Assembly (NCBI GenBank): GCA_028292745.1
Contig: JAQGLT010000104.1
Location: forward strand, 1 to 53,369
Direction: 5' to 3'
DNA length: 53,369 nucleotides
Origin: Polaromonas sp.
GTDB lineage: Bacteria; Pseudomonadota; Gammaproteobacteria; Burkholderiales; Burkholderiaceae_C
The translations under genes were made by a program, and so were the position numbers. Positions 43,045 through 49,564 of this stretch are shown here, piece after piece; within the stretch, counting starts at the first letter, position 1, and each line of letters opens with the position of its first letter. The notes beneath the pieces were generated by a model. The model did not search any database and was not told the origin of the DNA. It saw only the letters and a list, made by a program, of their open reading frames with translations.

Positions 43045-43233
43045 AGCGCAACCTGGCCGCAAGCGGCACTTTTCTGAAGGCGATGATGGCAGTGGCCAAG
43101 CGGTTGAGGGCCACGGAGGTGGGGTGAAGCTTTTCATAGCGGACCCAAAGTTTGCGAAAACGGCTGAACCAGCGATGCACGACCTCAACCATCTTCTTCA
43201 TGCAGGAAAGTCTAACTATTTACGGATAAGCAC
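43045..43233 (-). pseudogene. IS5-family transposase remnant, right copy (internally deleted)
   Basis: The minus strand starts at the terminal repeat (43217-43234), reaches a start-like ATGAAGAAG, then passes almost at once into VEVVHRWFSRFRKLWVRYEK, the same C-terminal region as the left copy. The middle of the transposase is therefore missing. The 3' end breaks off after TTGCGGCCAG, without its terminal repeat. Identity with the left copy over about 140 bases is high. Confidence 0.75.
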
Positions 43234-43289
43234 TTAAGCAGCCTGTTGACCGCCCTGAGCGAGGTGATTGAAGGTCAAGGTGTTTTCCT

Positions 43290-43496
43290 CTAGGCCTGCA
43301 AAGCGGCGCGCACCTCGGCTTCATCGAGCACGGCAAACGCCATGTTGTGGCGCGCGGTCAGCGGGCCGCCGCCCGGAACGAGGTGGCCGTCGGCGTCCTG
43401 GCCCAGCGCCTTGAACTTCCACACACGGCCAATCTGCTTGAGGTGGCCCACGCAGAGGCCCCGGTGGTCCAGGACACGAACCAGCTGGTCGTTCAT
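43290..43496 (-). CDS. Small conserved hypothetical protein
   Basis: This 68-residue protein runs from MNDQLVRVLDHRGLCVGHLK to DEAEVRAALQA, with WKFKALGQDADGHLVPGGGP in the middle. I recall similar short proteins with a WKFKA...VPGGGPLT pattern in Comamonadaceae, without a function. The ATG at 43496 is chosen because upstream codons are a Pro-run and repeat DNA. A G-rich tract lies about 40 bases upstream on the opposite strand. No signal peptide, membrane segment or known domain is seen. Confidence 0.6.
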   Translation of the reverse strand: MNDQLVRVLDHRGLCVGHLKQIGRVWKFKALGQDADGHLVPGGGPLTARHNMAFAVLDEAEVRAALQA

Positions 43497-43532
43497 GCGG
43501 TGCAAGGTCAGTGGGTGCAAGGCGGTCGATCC

Positions 43533-43559
43533 GGTGGGTGGGGGTGGGGGTGGGCAGGG
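43533..43559 (+). other. G-rich tract able to form a G-quadruplex
   Basis: On the plus strand six G-runs (GG, GGG, GGGGG, GGGGG, GGG, GGG) are separated by one- or two-base linkers. It lies upstream of the small minus-strand gene, on its template strand. Confidence 0.6.
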
Positions 43560-43584
43560 TGTAAGAGTCAGCACGGAGTTTAGA

Positions 43585-43690
43585 GCGGCGTCACCCTGAC
43601 CGGCAGCCGCCGCGCCTGGTTGGGCCTGCGCGCTCCCGAATTCATAGCTGCTTGCGCAGGTGCTGCCTGCGCTGCAGTCAGTTTTGAGCA
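43585..43690 (+). repeat. Long dispersed intergenic repeat, copy D
   Basis: CACCCTGACCGGCAGCCGCC is followed by CTCCCGAATTCATAGCTGCT, TGCGCAGGTGCTGCCTGCGC and CTGCAGTCAGTTTTGAGCAT. It matches the core of copies A, C and E, but the CTTCCCC hairpin part is missing because the LysR gene end intervenes. Confidence 0.7.
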
Positions 43691-44635
43691 TTAAACAAGC
43701 AGGTCACCCACTGACGGGGCAGCGCCTGCCAGGGAATCGCTTCGCGGTTCAGCGCAAGCATCGCGAACACAGCCGCGCAACCAGCGATGCGCTGGATCGG
43801 CATGCAGCCGGGGATGCCAGAGCAGCGACACTGTGATCTCCAGGGTGGCAACCGGAAGCGGGAAGCTGTGCATGGCGGCCCGCAGGTTGCCGGTGTGGCG
43901 TTCGGGAACGCTGGCGATCAGGTCGGACGCCCGCGCCAGCGCCAGCGCGGTCGAAAAGCCGCCGACGATCGTGACGATCGACCGCGCCAGCCCGAACGGG
44001 CGCAGGGCGTCATCCACCAGCCCCTGGTCGAGCCCCTGACGAGAGACATGGATGTGGCGGCCGGCCGCGAAACGGGCAGGCGTGATGTCACCGTGCGCCA
44101 GCGGGTGCCCGGCTCGTACGACGCCGATGAAACGGTCCCGAAACAGCGCCTGCGCACGCATCTCCGGGCCGGTCGCCGCGTCCACCACGCCGGTTTCGAG
44201 ATCGACCGCGCCGCTGCGCAGCGGCGCGCTGCCCTTGTCGGGTTTCTGCACGAAGCGCAGCCGCACGCCGGGCGCCTCCTGGCCGATGCGCGCGATGAGG
44301 GCGGGGCCGAAGTTCTCTGCAAAGCCTTCGCTGGTGCGCAGCGTGAAGGTTCGCACCAGCCGGGCGAGATCGGGCTTGCTGGCAGGGCGCAGCACCGCCT
44401 GGGTGTCCTGCACCAGCTGGCTGACCCGTTCGCGCAGCTCGACGGCCAGGGGCGTGGGAACAAGGCCGCGCCCGGCCCTCACCAGCAGCGGATCGCCCGT
44501 GGTCTCACGCAATCGCGCCAGCGCCCGGCTCATGGCCGACGGGCTCAGCCGCAGGCGCTCGGCCGCGCGCGCCACGCTGCCCTCCTGGAGCAGCACATCC
44601 AGGGTGAGCAGCAGGTTGAAATCGGGAGTGGACAT
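43691..44635 (-). CDS. LysR-family transcriptional regulator
   Basis: This 314-residue regulator has the N-terminal HTH LLTLDVLLQEGSVARAAERL and LSPSAMSRALARLRE (residues 9-44), then the effector domain. I chose the ATG at 44635 (MSTPDFNLL), the usual N-terminus; the frame is open a further 29 codons. It diverges from the MFS transporter gene with 137 bases between starts, so it probably controls that transporter. Its stop codon lies within repeat copy D. Unrelated in sequence to the LysR at 11163 beyond the family. Confidence 0.92.
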   Translation of the reverse strand: MSTPDFNLLLTLDVLLQEGSVARAAERLRLSPSAMSRALARLRETTGDPLLVRAGRGLVPTPLAVELRERVSQLVQDTQAVLRPASKPDLARLVRTFTLRTSEGFAENFGPALIARIGQEAPGVRLRFVQKPDKGSAPLRSGAVDLETGVVDAATGPEMRAQALFRDRFIGVVRAGHPLAHGDITPARFAAGRHIHVSRQGLDQGLVDDALRPFGLARSIVTIVGGFSTALALARASDLIASVPERHTGNLRAAMHSFPLPVATLEITVSLLWHPRLHADPAHRWLRGCVRDACAEPRSDSLAGAAPSVGDLLV

Positions 44636-44772
44636 GCACCGACCATAGCGCAGGTGGGCCGCGAGGTGGCGTCTGGCGCATGGATACAGTGCGCCTGCCG
44701 CGTCTTCCGCCCGGCCAGGCAAGGGGCTACGCTTCAGGCAGCTCCATTTCGGGAGCCGGCACCACGGAGTTG

Positions 44773-46242
44773 ATGTTGAAACCAGTCATTGCAAAACGGG
44801 ATGCGGCAGTTGCAGGAACGGCCGAACGCGTGCAACGCGCACCATCGGCGCGCGGGGCGCTTGCCAGCCTTGCGCTGGCGATGCTGCTGTCTTCGCTCGG
44901 CACCAGCATCGCCAATGTGGGGCTGCCAACGCTGGCACAGGCGCTCGAGGCTTCCTTTCAGGAAGTCCAGTGGGTCGTGCTCGCCTACCTGCTTGCCATC
45001 ATCACCCTGATCGTCAGCGTCGGGCGGCTGGGCGACCTCACGGGCCGGCGGCGGCTGCTGCTGGCCGGAATGGCCCTGTTCACGGCGGCCTCGATCCTGT
45101 GCGGCGCAGCGCCCACGCTGGGGCTGCTGGTGGCCGCCCGGGCGCTGCAGGGCGTTGCAGCCGCCGTCATGATGGCCCTCAGCTTGGCCTTTGTCGGCGA
45201 GATCGTTCCCAAGGCGAAGACCGGCAGCGCCATGGGGCTGCTCGCCACCCTGTCCGCGCTGGGCACCGCGCTGGGCCCGTCGCTGGGCGGCCTGCTGATC
45301 GCCGGACCGGGCTGGCGCTTTGTCTTTTTTGTCAAGGTGCCGCTGGGCCTGCTGGCCTTTCTTCTGGCCTACCGCTGTTTGCCGGCCGACCGGCCGCGGC
45401 CGAAGGCCGACCGGTTGGGTTTCGACGCGGTGGGCACGCTGCTGCTGGCGCTGACGCTTGCCGCCTACGCGCTTGCCATGACGGTGGGGCGCGGCAGTTT
45501 CGGTGCGCTCAACCTCGCCCTGCTGCTGGCGTGTGCCGTCGGCGCCGGCCTTTTCGTGTTTGCCGAGATGCGCGCGCCATCGCCCTTGCTCCGGCTGGCG
45601 ATGTTCCGCGATCCCGTGCTGCGCGCCGGCCTGGCCACGAGCGCGCTGGTCTCGACGGTGATGATGGCGACACTGGTGGTCGGGCCGTTTTATCTGTCCG
45701 GTGCGCTCGGGCTCGATGCGGCGCGCGTGGGGCTGGTCCTGTCGGCCGGTCCGTTCGCCGCCGCGCTGGCCGGGGTGCCAGCCGGTCGCCTGGCGGACCA
45801 TTTTGGCGCCCAGCGCATGACCCTGGTGGGGCTCAGCGCCATCGCGGCGGGCTGTTGCGTCCTCGCCCTGCTGCCAGCGGCGCTTGGCATTCCCGGCTAC
45901 CTCGCCCCCATTACGGTCGTTACCGTCGGCTATGCGCTGTTCATGACCGCCAACAACACGGCCGTCATGGCCGACCTCCGGGCCGACCAGCGAGGCGTCA
46001 TTTCCGGCATGCTCAGCCTGTCGCGCAATCTTGGGCTCATCACCGGCGCCAGCGTGATGGGGGCGGTGTTCGCGCTTGCCTCGAAGGCCGGCGACATCGC
46101 CACGGCGCGTCCCGAGGCCATCGCCGCCGGCATGCGGATGACGTTTGCTGCCGGGGCGGTGCTGATCGCCGTTGCGCTTGCCCTGGCGGTTGGAAGCCGC
46201 GTACGCGCACCGCGCACGCCGCTCGCCGACGAGGCGCCGTGA
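44773..46242 (+). CDS. MFS transporter of the 14-helix DHA2 (EmrB/QacA) type
   Basis: This 489-residue membrane protein has about 14 hydrophobic segments. LTGRRRLLLAGMALF (loop 2-3, D-x-x-G-R-R type), LVAARALQGVAAAVMMAL (motif B with Arg) and GLLATLSALGTALGPSLGGL (motif C, antiporter) are visible. These motifs mark proton-coupled drug or metabolite efflux. CGGAG precedes the ATG at 44773; a longer frame from 44680 has no such site. The divergent LysR gene is the likely regulator. The exported compound is unknown. Confidence 0.92.
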   Translation: MLKPVIAKRDAAVAGTAERVQRAPSARGALASLALAMLLSSLGTSIANVGLPTLAQALEASFQEVQWVVLAYLLAIITLIVSVGRLGDLTGRRRLLLAGMALFTAASILCGAAPTLGLLVAARALQGVAAAVMMALSLAFVGEIVPKAKTGSAMGLLATLSALGTALGPSLGGLLIAGPGWRFVFFVKVPLGLLAFLLAYRCLPADRPRPKADRLGFDAVGTLLLALTLAAYALAMTVGRGSFGALNLALLLACAVGAGLFVFAEMRAPSPLLRLAMFRDPVLRAGLATSALVSTVMMATLVVGPFYLSGALGLDAARVGLVLSAGPFAAALAGVPAGRLADHFGAQRMTLVGLSAIAAGCCVLALLPAALGIPGYLAPITVVTVGYALFMTANNTAVMADLRADQRGVISGMLSLSRNLGLITGASVMGAVFALASKAGDIATARPEAIAAGMRMTFAAGAVLIAVALALAVGSRVRAPRTPLADEAP

Positions 46243-46312
46243 CAAGTGCCGCCCCACTGCGGCCAAGCCCAAGCTTCCGCGAAAAAACCGGTCGCCCGCG
46301 CTGCAAAACCCC

Positions 46313-46340
46313 CTTGAAATCCTGATTTCGGCACCTACTT
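46313..46340 (+). promoter_or_regulatory. Candidate heat-shock (sigma-32) promoter for hsp20
   Basis: CTTGAAA (46313-46319) is an exact -35 element of the sigma-32 class. After 13 bases comes ACCTACTT, a weaker version of the CCCCATNT -10 element. It lies about 80 bases before the Hsp20 start. Confidence 0.45.
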
Positions 46341-46421
46341 CTCCTGCGATGGCGGCGCCGGGCGCAAGCTGTCCGGCCGGCCGACCAGAGAATTGTTTCA
46401 GTACCGAAAGGAGGTATTCAA

Positions 46422-46805
46422 ATGTTCTTTGCACCTGCAATCCGCCAGGCTTCGGCCGCGTCTTCCTCGCTGGGCGTCGAGAACAATGCTTTCGAACGCT
46501 TCATGGGCGATATGTTCGGCGGCCTGCGCGGACCTTGGGACAACATCGAGGAAAACGATCAATCCTGGACCGTGACCCTGGACCTGCCGGGCGTCACCCG
46601 TGAGCAGTTGTCGATCACGACCGAGGGAAGGGCCGTGCGCATCGAAACCAGCCCCGAGGCCAGGCGCCAGTTCAAGGGCAGGTATGAGATGCCGCAGGCC
46701 ATCAATCCCGACGGCTGCGAGGCGAAACTGGAGAACGGGGTGCTCACCCTGCGGCTGGCCAAGGTTGAACAGACAAGCACCAGCCGGCAGATCAGCGTGA
46801 GCTGA
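46422..46805 (+). CDS. Hsp20-family small heat-shock protein
   Basis: This 127-residue alpha-crystallin-type chaperone prevents aggregation of unfolded proteins in the cytoplasm. WDNIEENDQSWTVTLDLPGV begins the crystallin domain, and LENGVLTLRLAK is the conserved A-x-x-x-GVL strand. The N-terminal arm (about 37 residues) is short and the tail ends ISVS, close to the I-x-I/V motif. AAAGGAGGT precedes the ATG at an ideal distance, so it is strongly translated. A sigma-32-like promoter lies upstream and a UUCG-loop hairpin downstream. Confidence 0.93.
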   Translation: MFFAPAIRQASAASSSLGVENNAFERFMGDMFGGLRGPWDNIEENDQSWTVTLDLPGVTREQLSITTEGRAVRIETSPEARRQFKGRYEMPQAINPDGCEAKLENGVLTLRLAKVEQTSTSRQISVS

Positions 46806-46815
46806 CCGGCCGGCC

Positions 46816-46839
46816 CCAAGCGCCCTTCGGGGCGCTTGG
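46816..46839 (+). terminator. Hairpin after hsp20
   Basis: CCAAGCGCCC and GGGCGCTTGG form a perfect 10-bp stem closed by a TTCG tetraloop. Only two T residues follow, so termination efficiency is uncertain; on the other strand it could also end the yjbQ transcript. Confidence 0.65.
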
Positions 46840-46914
46840 TTCATGCAGGCGAGCACTTGCGAATCCGCAACCACCGGGTGGCGCTGCCGCACCCCAGTAG
46901 CGCCACCCGCCGGG

Positions 46915-47337
46915 TCATTCGCCCAGAAGGTGCAACGCGATCTCGCGCGCATGGCCATGCAAGCGGTGCTCCCACAGGTAAATTCCCTGCCAGGTGCCCA
47001 GCGCGAGCGCGCCGCCGATGACGGGGATGGACAGCTGCGTGGCCGTGAGCGCCGAACGCACATGCGCCGGCATGTCGTCCGGGCCTTCTGCGCGGTGCTG
47101 GAACAGGGCGTCGCCGTCGGGCACCAGCCGCGCAAAAAAGCGCTCCAGGTCGCCGCGAACATCCGGGTCGGCATTTTCCTGGATCAGCAGGCTGGCCGAG
47201 GTGTGGCGCACAAACAGCGTCAGCAGCCCTTGGCGGATGCCGCTTTGCGCGACGCGCTGGCGAATCTCGTCGGTGACCTCGATCAGCCCGCGCCCCGGCG
47301 TCCGGAGCGTCAAGGTGCAAAGATGCTGGTGCAGCAT
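46915..47337 (-). CDS. YjbQ-family protein (secondary thiamine-phosphate synthase-like)
   Basis: This 140-residue cytoplasmic protein is a member of the small YjbQ/UPF0047 family. FVRHTSASLLIQENADPDVR and SIPVIGGALALGTWQGIYLW with HRLHGHAREI hold the conserved His/Asp/Glu cluster. Some members rescue thiamine-phosphate synthase mutants, so weak thiamine-phosphate synthase activity has been proposed for the family. Length and motifs are complete. It converges on hsp20 and has no operon partner. Confidence 0.9.
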   Translation of the reverse strand: MLHQHLCTLTLRTPGRGLIEVTDEIRQRVAQSGIRQGLLTLFVRHTSASLLIQENADPDVRGDLERFFARLVPDGDALFQHRAEGPDDMPAHVRSALTATQLSIPVIGGALALGTWQGIYLWEHRLHGHAREIALHLLGE

Positions 47338-47539
47338 GTGTTTCTCGCAGAGTGCGTCCTGATTATCCGCAGCGCTGCGCAGCCTTGCAGGAGCAGGCCA
47401 ACGACGAGTGCGGTGCGCCGTCCGCTATGAACCTCATGCAAAACCTGCCATTGCTTCAAAGCCTTGCGGGGCCAGCCTTGCGCCTTCAGCCAAATCCAGA
47501 AAGACTCACTTTCACCTTGAAGAAACTGGCTGCCAACAG

Positions 47540-47675
47540 CAAAGCCGGGCAGCCTTGATGCTCCTGGATTGATAGCTGCTTGCGCAAGCGTTGCCTGCGC
47601 TGCAGCCTGTTTTGATCATAAATTACGTCATTTTCCTGGTTTTTCCGGTAGTTCTCCTTCCCCAATGGGAAGAAG
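47540..47675 (+). repeat. Long dispersed intergenic repeat, copy E
   Basis: AGCCGGGCAGCCTTGATGCT is followed by GATAGCTGCTTGCGCAAGCG, CTGCGCTGCAGCCTGTTTTG, ATCATAAATTACGTCATTTT and CTCCTTCCCCAATGGGAAGA. It matches copies A and C closely up to the first CTTCCCC hairpin and then stops. Confidence 0.75.
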
Positions 47676-47721
47676 TAAAAGCGGATTCAGGTGCGGTAGC
47701 CGCCTGAAGAACTACCACAGC

Positions 47722-47743
47722 TTGTTCAAATATTATTGAACAA
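47722..47743. promoter_or_regulatory. Inverted-repeat operator of hipBA
   Basis: TTGTTCAA (47722-47729) and TTGAACAA (47736-47743) are exact reverse complements 6 bases apart. They lie 28 bases before the hipB start; a TTGAAC box overlaps the right arm and TATAC follows at 47763. HipB-type antitoxins repress their own operon at such sites. Confidence 0.7.
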
Positions 47744-47770
47744 ATCACCTTATTCGTTAAGCTATACGGC

Positions 47771-48109
47771 ATGCCCCAAACAGCCTCAGCCCTCGAAACC
47801 CTGCCACCCGCCGCCACCGCCGCACTGCGAAAACTCGGCGCTGACCTGGCCACTGCCCGCAAGCGGCGCAAGCAATCCCTGCGCGCATGGGCGGTGCGGC
47901 TGGACATTTCCGTTCCCACACTCATGAAGATGGAAAAGGGTGACGCGGCGGTGTCCATCGGCGTCTATGCCACGGCGCTCTGGATCATCGGTCGCCATGA
48001 AGCCCTGGCCCTCGCGGCTGATCCGAAAGAGGATGTCGCTGCGCTCGAAAACGAGATCAGCGCGGCGGCGCAACGGCATCGCCGCAGCCCTGCAACACCC
48101 AAGGACTGA
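47771..48109 (+). CDS. hipB: HipB-like helix-turn-helix antitoxin
   Basis: This 112-residue DNA-binding protein has an XRE-type HTH: LGADLATARKRRKQSLRAWA and LDISVPTLMKMEKGDAAVSI (residues about 22-65). Such proteins repress the operon and neutralise the kinase toxin encoded next. The gene lies 5 bases before hipA and 28 bases after an inverted-repeat operator. The Pro/Arg-rich tail (RRSPATPKD) may be the degradable part. The pair is surrounded by repeat DNA (copy E and another at 49386). Confidence 0.85.
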   Translation: MPQTASALETLPPAATAALRKLGADLATARKRRKQSLRAWAVRLDISVPTLMKMEKGDAAVSIGVYATALWIIGRHEALALAADPKEDVAALENEISAAAQRHRRSPATPKD

Positions 48110-48114
48110 TCGGC

Positions 48115-49344
48115 ATGGCGGACAGCTACCTCCCCCAAGACCGCCTGTTCCTCTGGTGGCTGGGCGACGCCACGCAGCCGCGTCCGGTCGGTGAACTCGG
48201 CTTGGCAGCCGGTGGCCGGGCCGTGTCCCTGCGCTACGCGCCCGGCTGGCTGCGCTCCGGTTTTGCGCTGAGCGAAGACCTGCCGCTGACTGGCGAGCTG
48301 TTCGTGCCGCGTGACAAGGACTGCGCCGCCGGTGCCGTGGACGATGCCCGGCCCAACCGCTGGGGCGAGCGGGTGATTCGCCGGTTCGAGCCCTCGCCGC
48401 GTCTTTCGATTCTTGAATTCCTGCTGTTCGCGGGCGATGAGCGCTACGGCGCGCTGGGCGTCAGCTTGCGGGCCGATGCCTACGCACCCTGGCGCAGCGG
48501 GCCGATGCCCGCGCTCGGCAGCCTGCTGGAAATGGCCGATGTGGTGCGAAAAGTCCTGGCGAACGAGGCGGTCCCCGAATCGCAACGGCGGCTGGTCATG
48601 CCCGGCGCGTCGCTGGGCGGCGCCCGCCCGAAGTCGCTCATCACGATGGAGGGCGAGCCGTGGCTGGTCAAGTTCTCCGAAGGCGAAGAGATCGACACGC
48701 CGCTGGTCGAGCACGCCACCATGGCGCTGGCCTGTTCATGCGGTGTTGAAGCGGCCACGACCCAGGCGCTGCCGGTCGGCTCGGGCCATGCCGTGGCCGT
48801 GCGCAGGTTCGACCGGGCAGACCCGGCGCGGCTGCATGCTGTGTCGGCGCATGTCGCGCTGCGCGCCGCCGGCGAAGCACTGGGCTATCCGCAACTCGCG
48901 CAACTGCTGCGCCGGGTGGCGCCCGCCGACGAGATTCGCAGCCAGCAGGCGCAGCTCTTCCGGCGCATGGTGTTCAACATCCTCATCGACAACACCGACG
49001 ACCATGAAAAGAACCACGCCCTGCTGCGGCAGGCCGATGGCCACTACCGGCTGTCGCCGGCGTTCGATGTGGTGCCCCGCGCGCAAGGGCTGGGTTACCA
49101 GGCCATGGGGGTGGGTGACGATGCAACGGTGTCCACGCTGGCCAATGCGCTGTCGCAGGCGCGGCAGTTCGGGCTGAAGCCGCAGGCGGCTCAGGCCATC
49201 GTGCGCGAGGTCGCCATGCGCATGGCCGGCTGGAAGGAGGCGTTCACTGCCCAAGGCGTGCAGGCCAGAGACATCGAGGTGCTGGCGCAGTACATCGACG
49301 GCGACAGGTTGCGCCGCCAGCGGGAAGAGTTCACGCCTCGCTAG
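48115..49344 (+). CDS. hipA: HipA-family kinase toxin
   Basis: This 409-residue serine/threonine kinase belongs to the HipA family; E. coli HipA phosphorylates glutamyl-tRNA synthetase and induces persistence. PGASLGGARPKS (163-174) is the Gly-rich loop, RFDRAD (231-236) a conserved element, DNTDDHEKN (292-300) the catalytic loop, and FDVVP (317-321) the metal-binding DFD equivalent. It is coupled to hipB by a 5-base gap. All catalytic residues appear intact, so it is probably active. Target may differ from the E. coli protein. Confidence 0.93.
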   Translation: MADSYLPQDRLFLWWLGDATQPRPVGELGLAAGGRAVSLRYAPGWLRSGFALSEDLPLTGELFVPRDKDCAAGAVDDARPNRWGERVIRRFEPSPRLSILEFLLFAGDERYGALGVSLRADAYAPWRSGPMPALGSLLEMADVVRKVLANEAVPESQRRLVMPGASLGGARPKSLITMEGEPWLVKFSEGEEIDTPLVEHATMALACSCGVEAATTQALPVGSGHAVAVRRFDRADPARLHAVSAHVALRAAGEALGYPQLAQLLRRVAPADEIRSQQAQLFRRMVFNILIDNTDDHEKNHALLRQADGHYRLSPAFDVVPRAQGLGYQAMGVGDDATVSTLANALSQARQFGLKPQAAQAIVREVAMRMAGWKEAFTAQGVQARDIEVLAQYIDGDRLRRQREEFTPR

Positions 49345-49385
49345 CCGCAAGGGCGTCCGGCAGACCTGCCGGCGCCAGGGCCGGT

Positions 49386-49452
49386 TCAATTGAAGCCAAA
49401 CAGGCCGTTTGCGCAAGCAGGACAAGCGCAAGCAGCTATGCTATTGAGAGCA
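49386..49452 (-). repeat. Dispersed intergenic repeat, short subtype
   Basis: Read on the minus strand: TCAATAGCATAGCTGCTTGC, GCTTGTCCTGCTTGCGCAAA, then GGCCTGTTTGGCTTCAATTG. It shares the ATAGCTGCTTGCGC core and the trailing GGCC(GA/TG)TTTGGCTT element with the copy at 1271. Confidence 0.65.
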
Positions 49453-49564
49453 TCAAGACTTTCAGGGAAAACCTTCGGCCAGCGCGCAAGCCTCGACGGC
49501 AGCGCCCCAGCCGGGCAGGCCCGGCCGGCGGGTAAAGTGGGGCAACCCAACCACGAGCAACACC

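Larger units (their letters stand above)
39029..43233. mobile_element. Candidate composite element: cassette bounded by IS5-type ends
   Basis: Both borders carry the same IS. The left inverted repeat (39028-39045, AGTGTTTGTCCGTAAATA) and the right one (43217-43234, whose complement is AGTGCTTATCCGTAAATA) match at 16 of 18 bases. They face each other. Immediately outside them TTA stands on both sides (39026-39028 and 43234-43236), which fits the TNA target of one IS5 subgroup. Inside lie aroQ, a TRAP receptor, an IclR regulator and a PRISE-like reductase, all with visibly lower GC than the flanks. Each border IS keeps only its outer end, so the unit can hardly move by itself now. Confidence 0.6.
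47338..47770. other. Intergenic stretch with repeat copy E and the hipBA promoter
   Basis: The first 190 bases contain a short open frame (47352-47558) without a recognisable product. Repeat copy E covers about 47540-47675, and the hipBA operator and promoter lie at 47715-47770. Confidence 0.6.

Noticed and set aside
44734..46440. A 568-codon open frame on the minus strand
   Set aside because: It is antisense to the MFS gene; the translation is Gln/His/Arg/Gly-rich with no domain, and the MFS frame has clear transporter motifs.
47352..47558. Possible small gene of 68 codons
   Set aside because: No ribosome site, no similarity I recognise, and the frame runs into repeat copy E.
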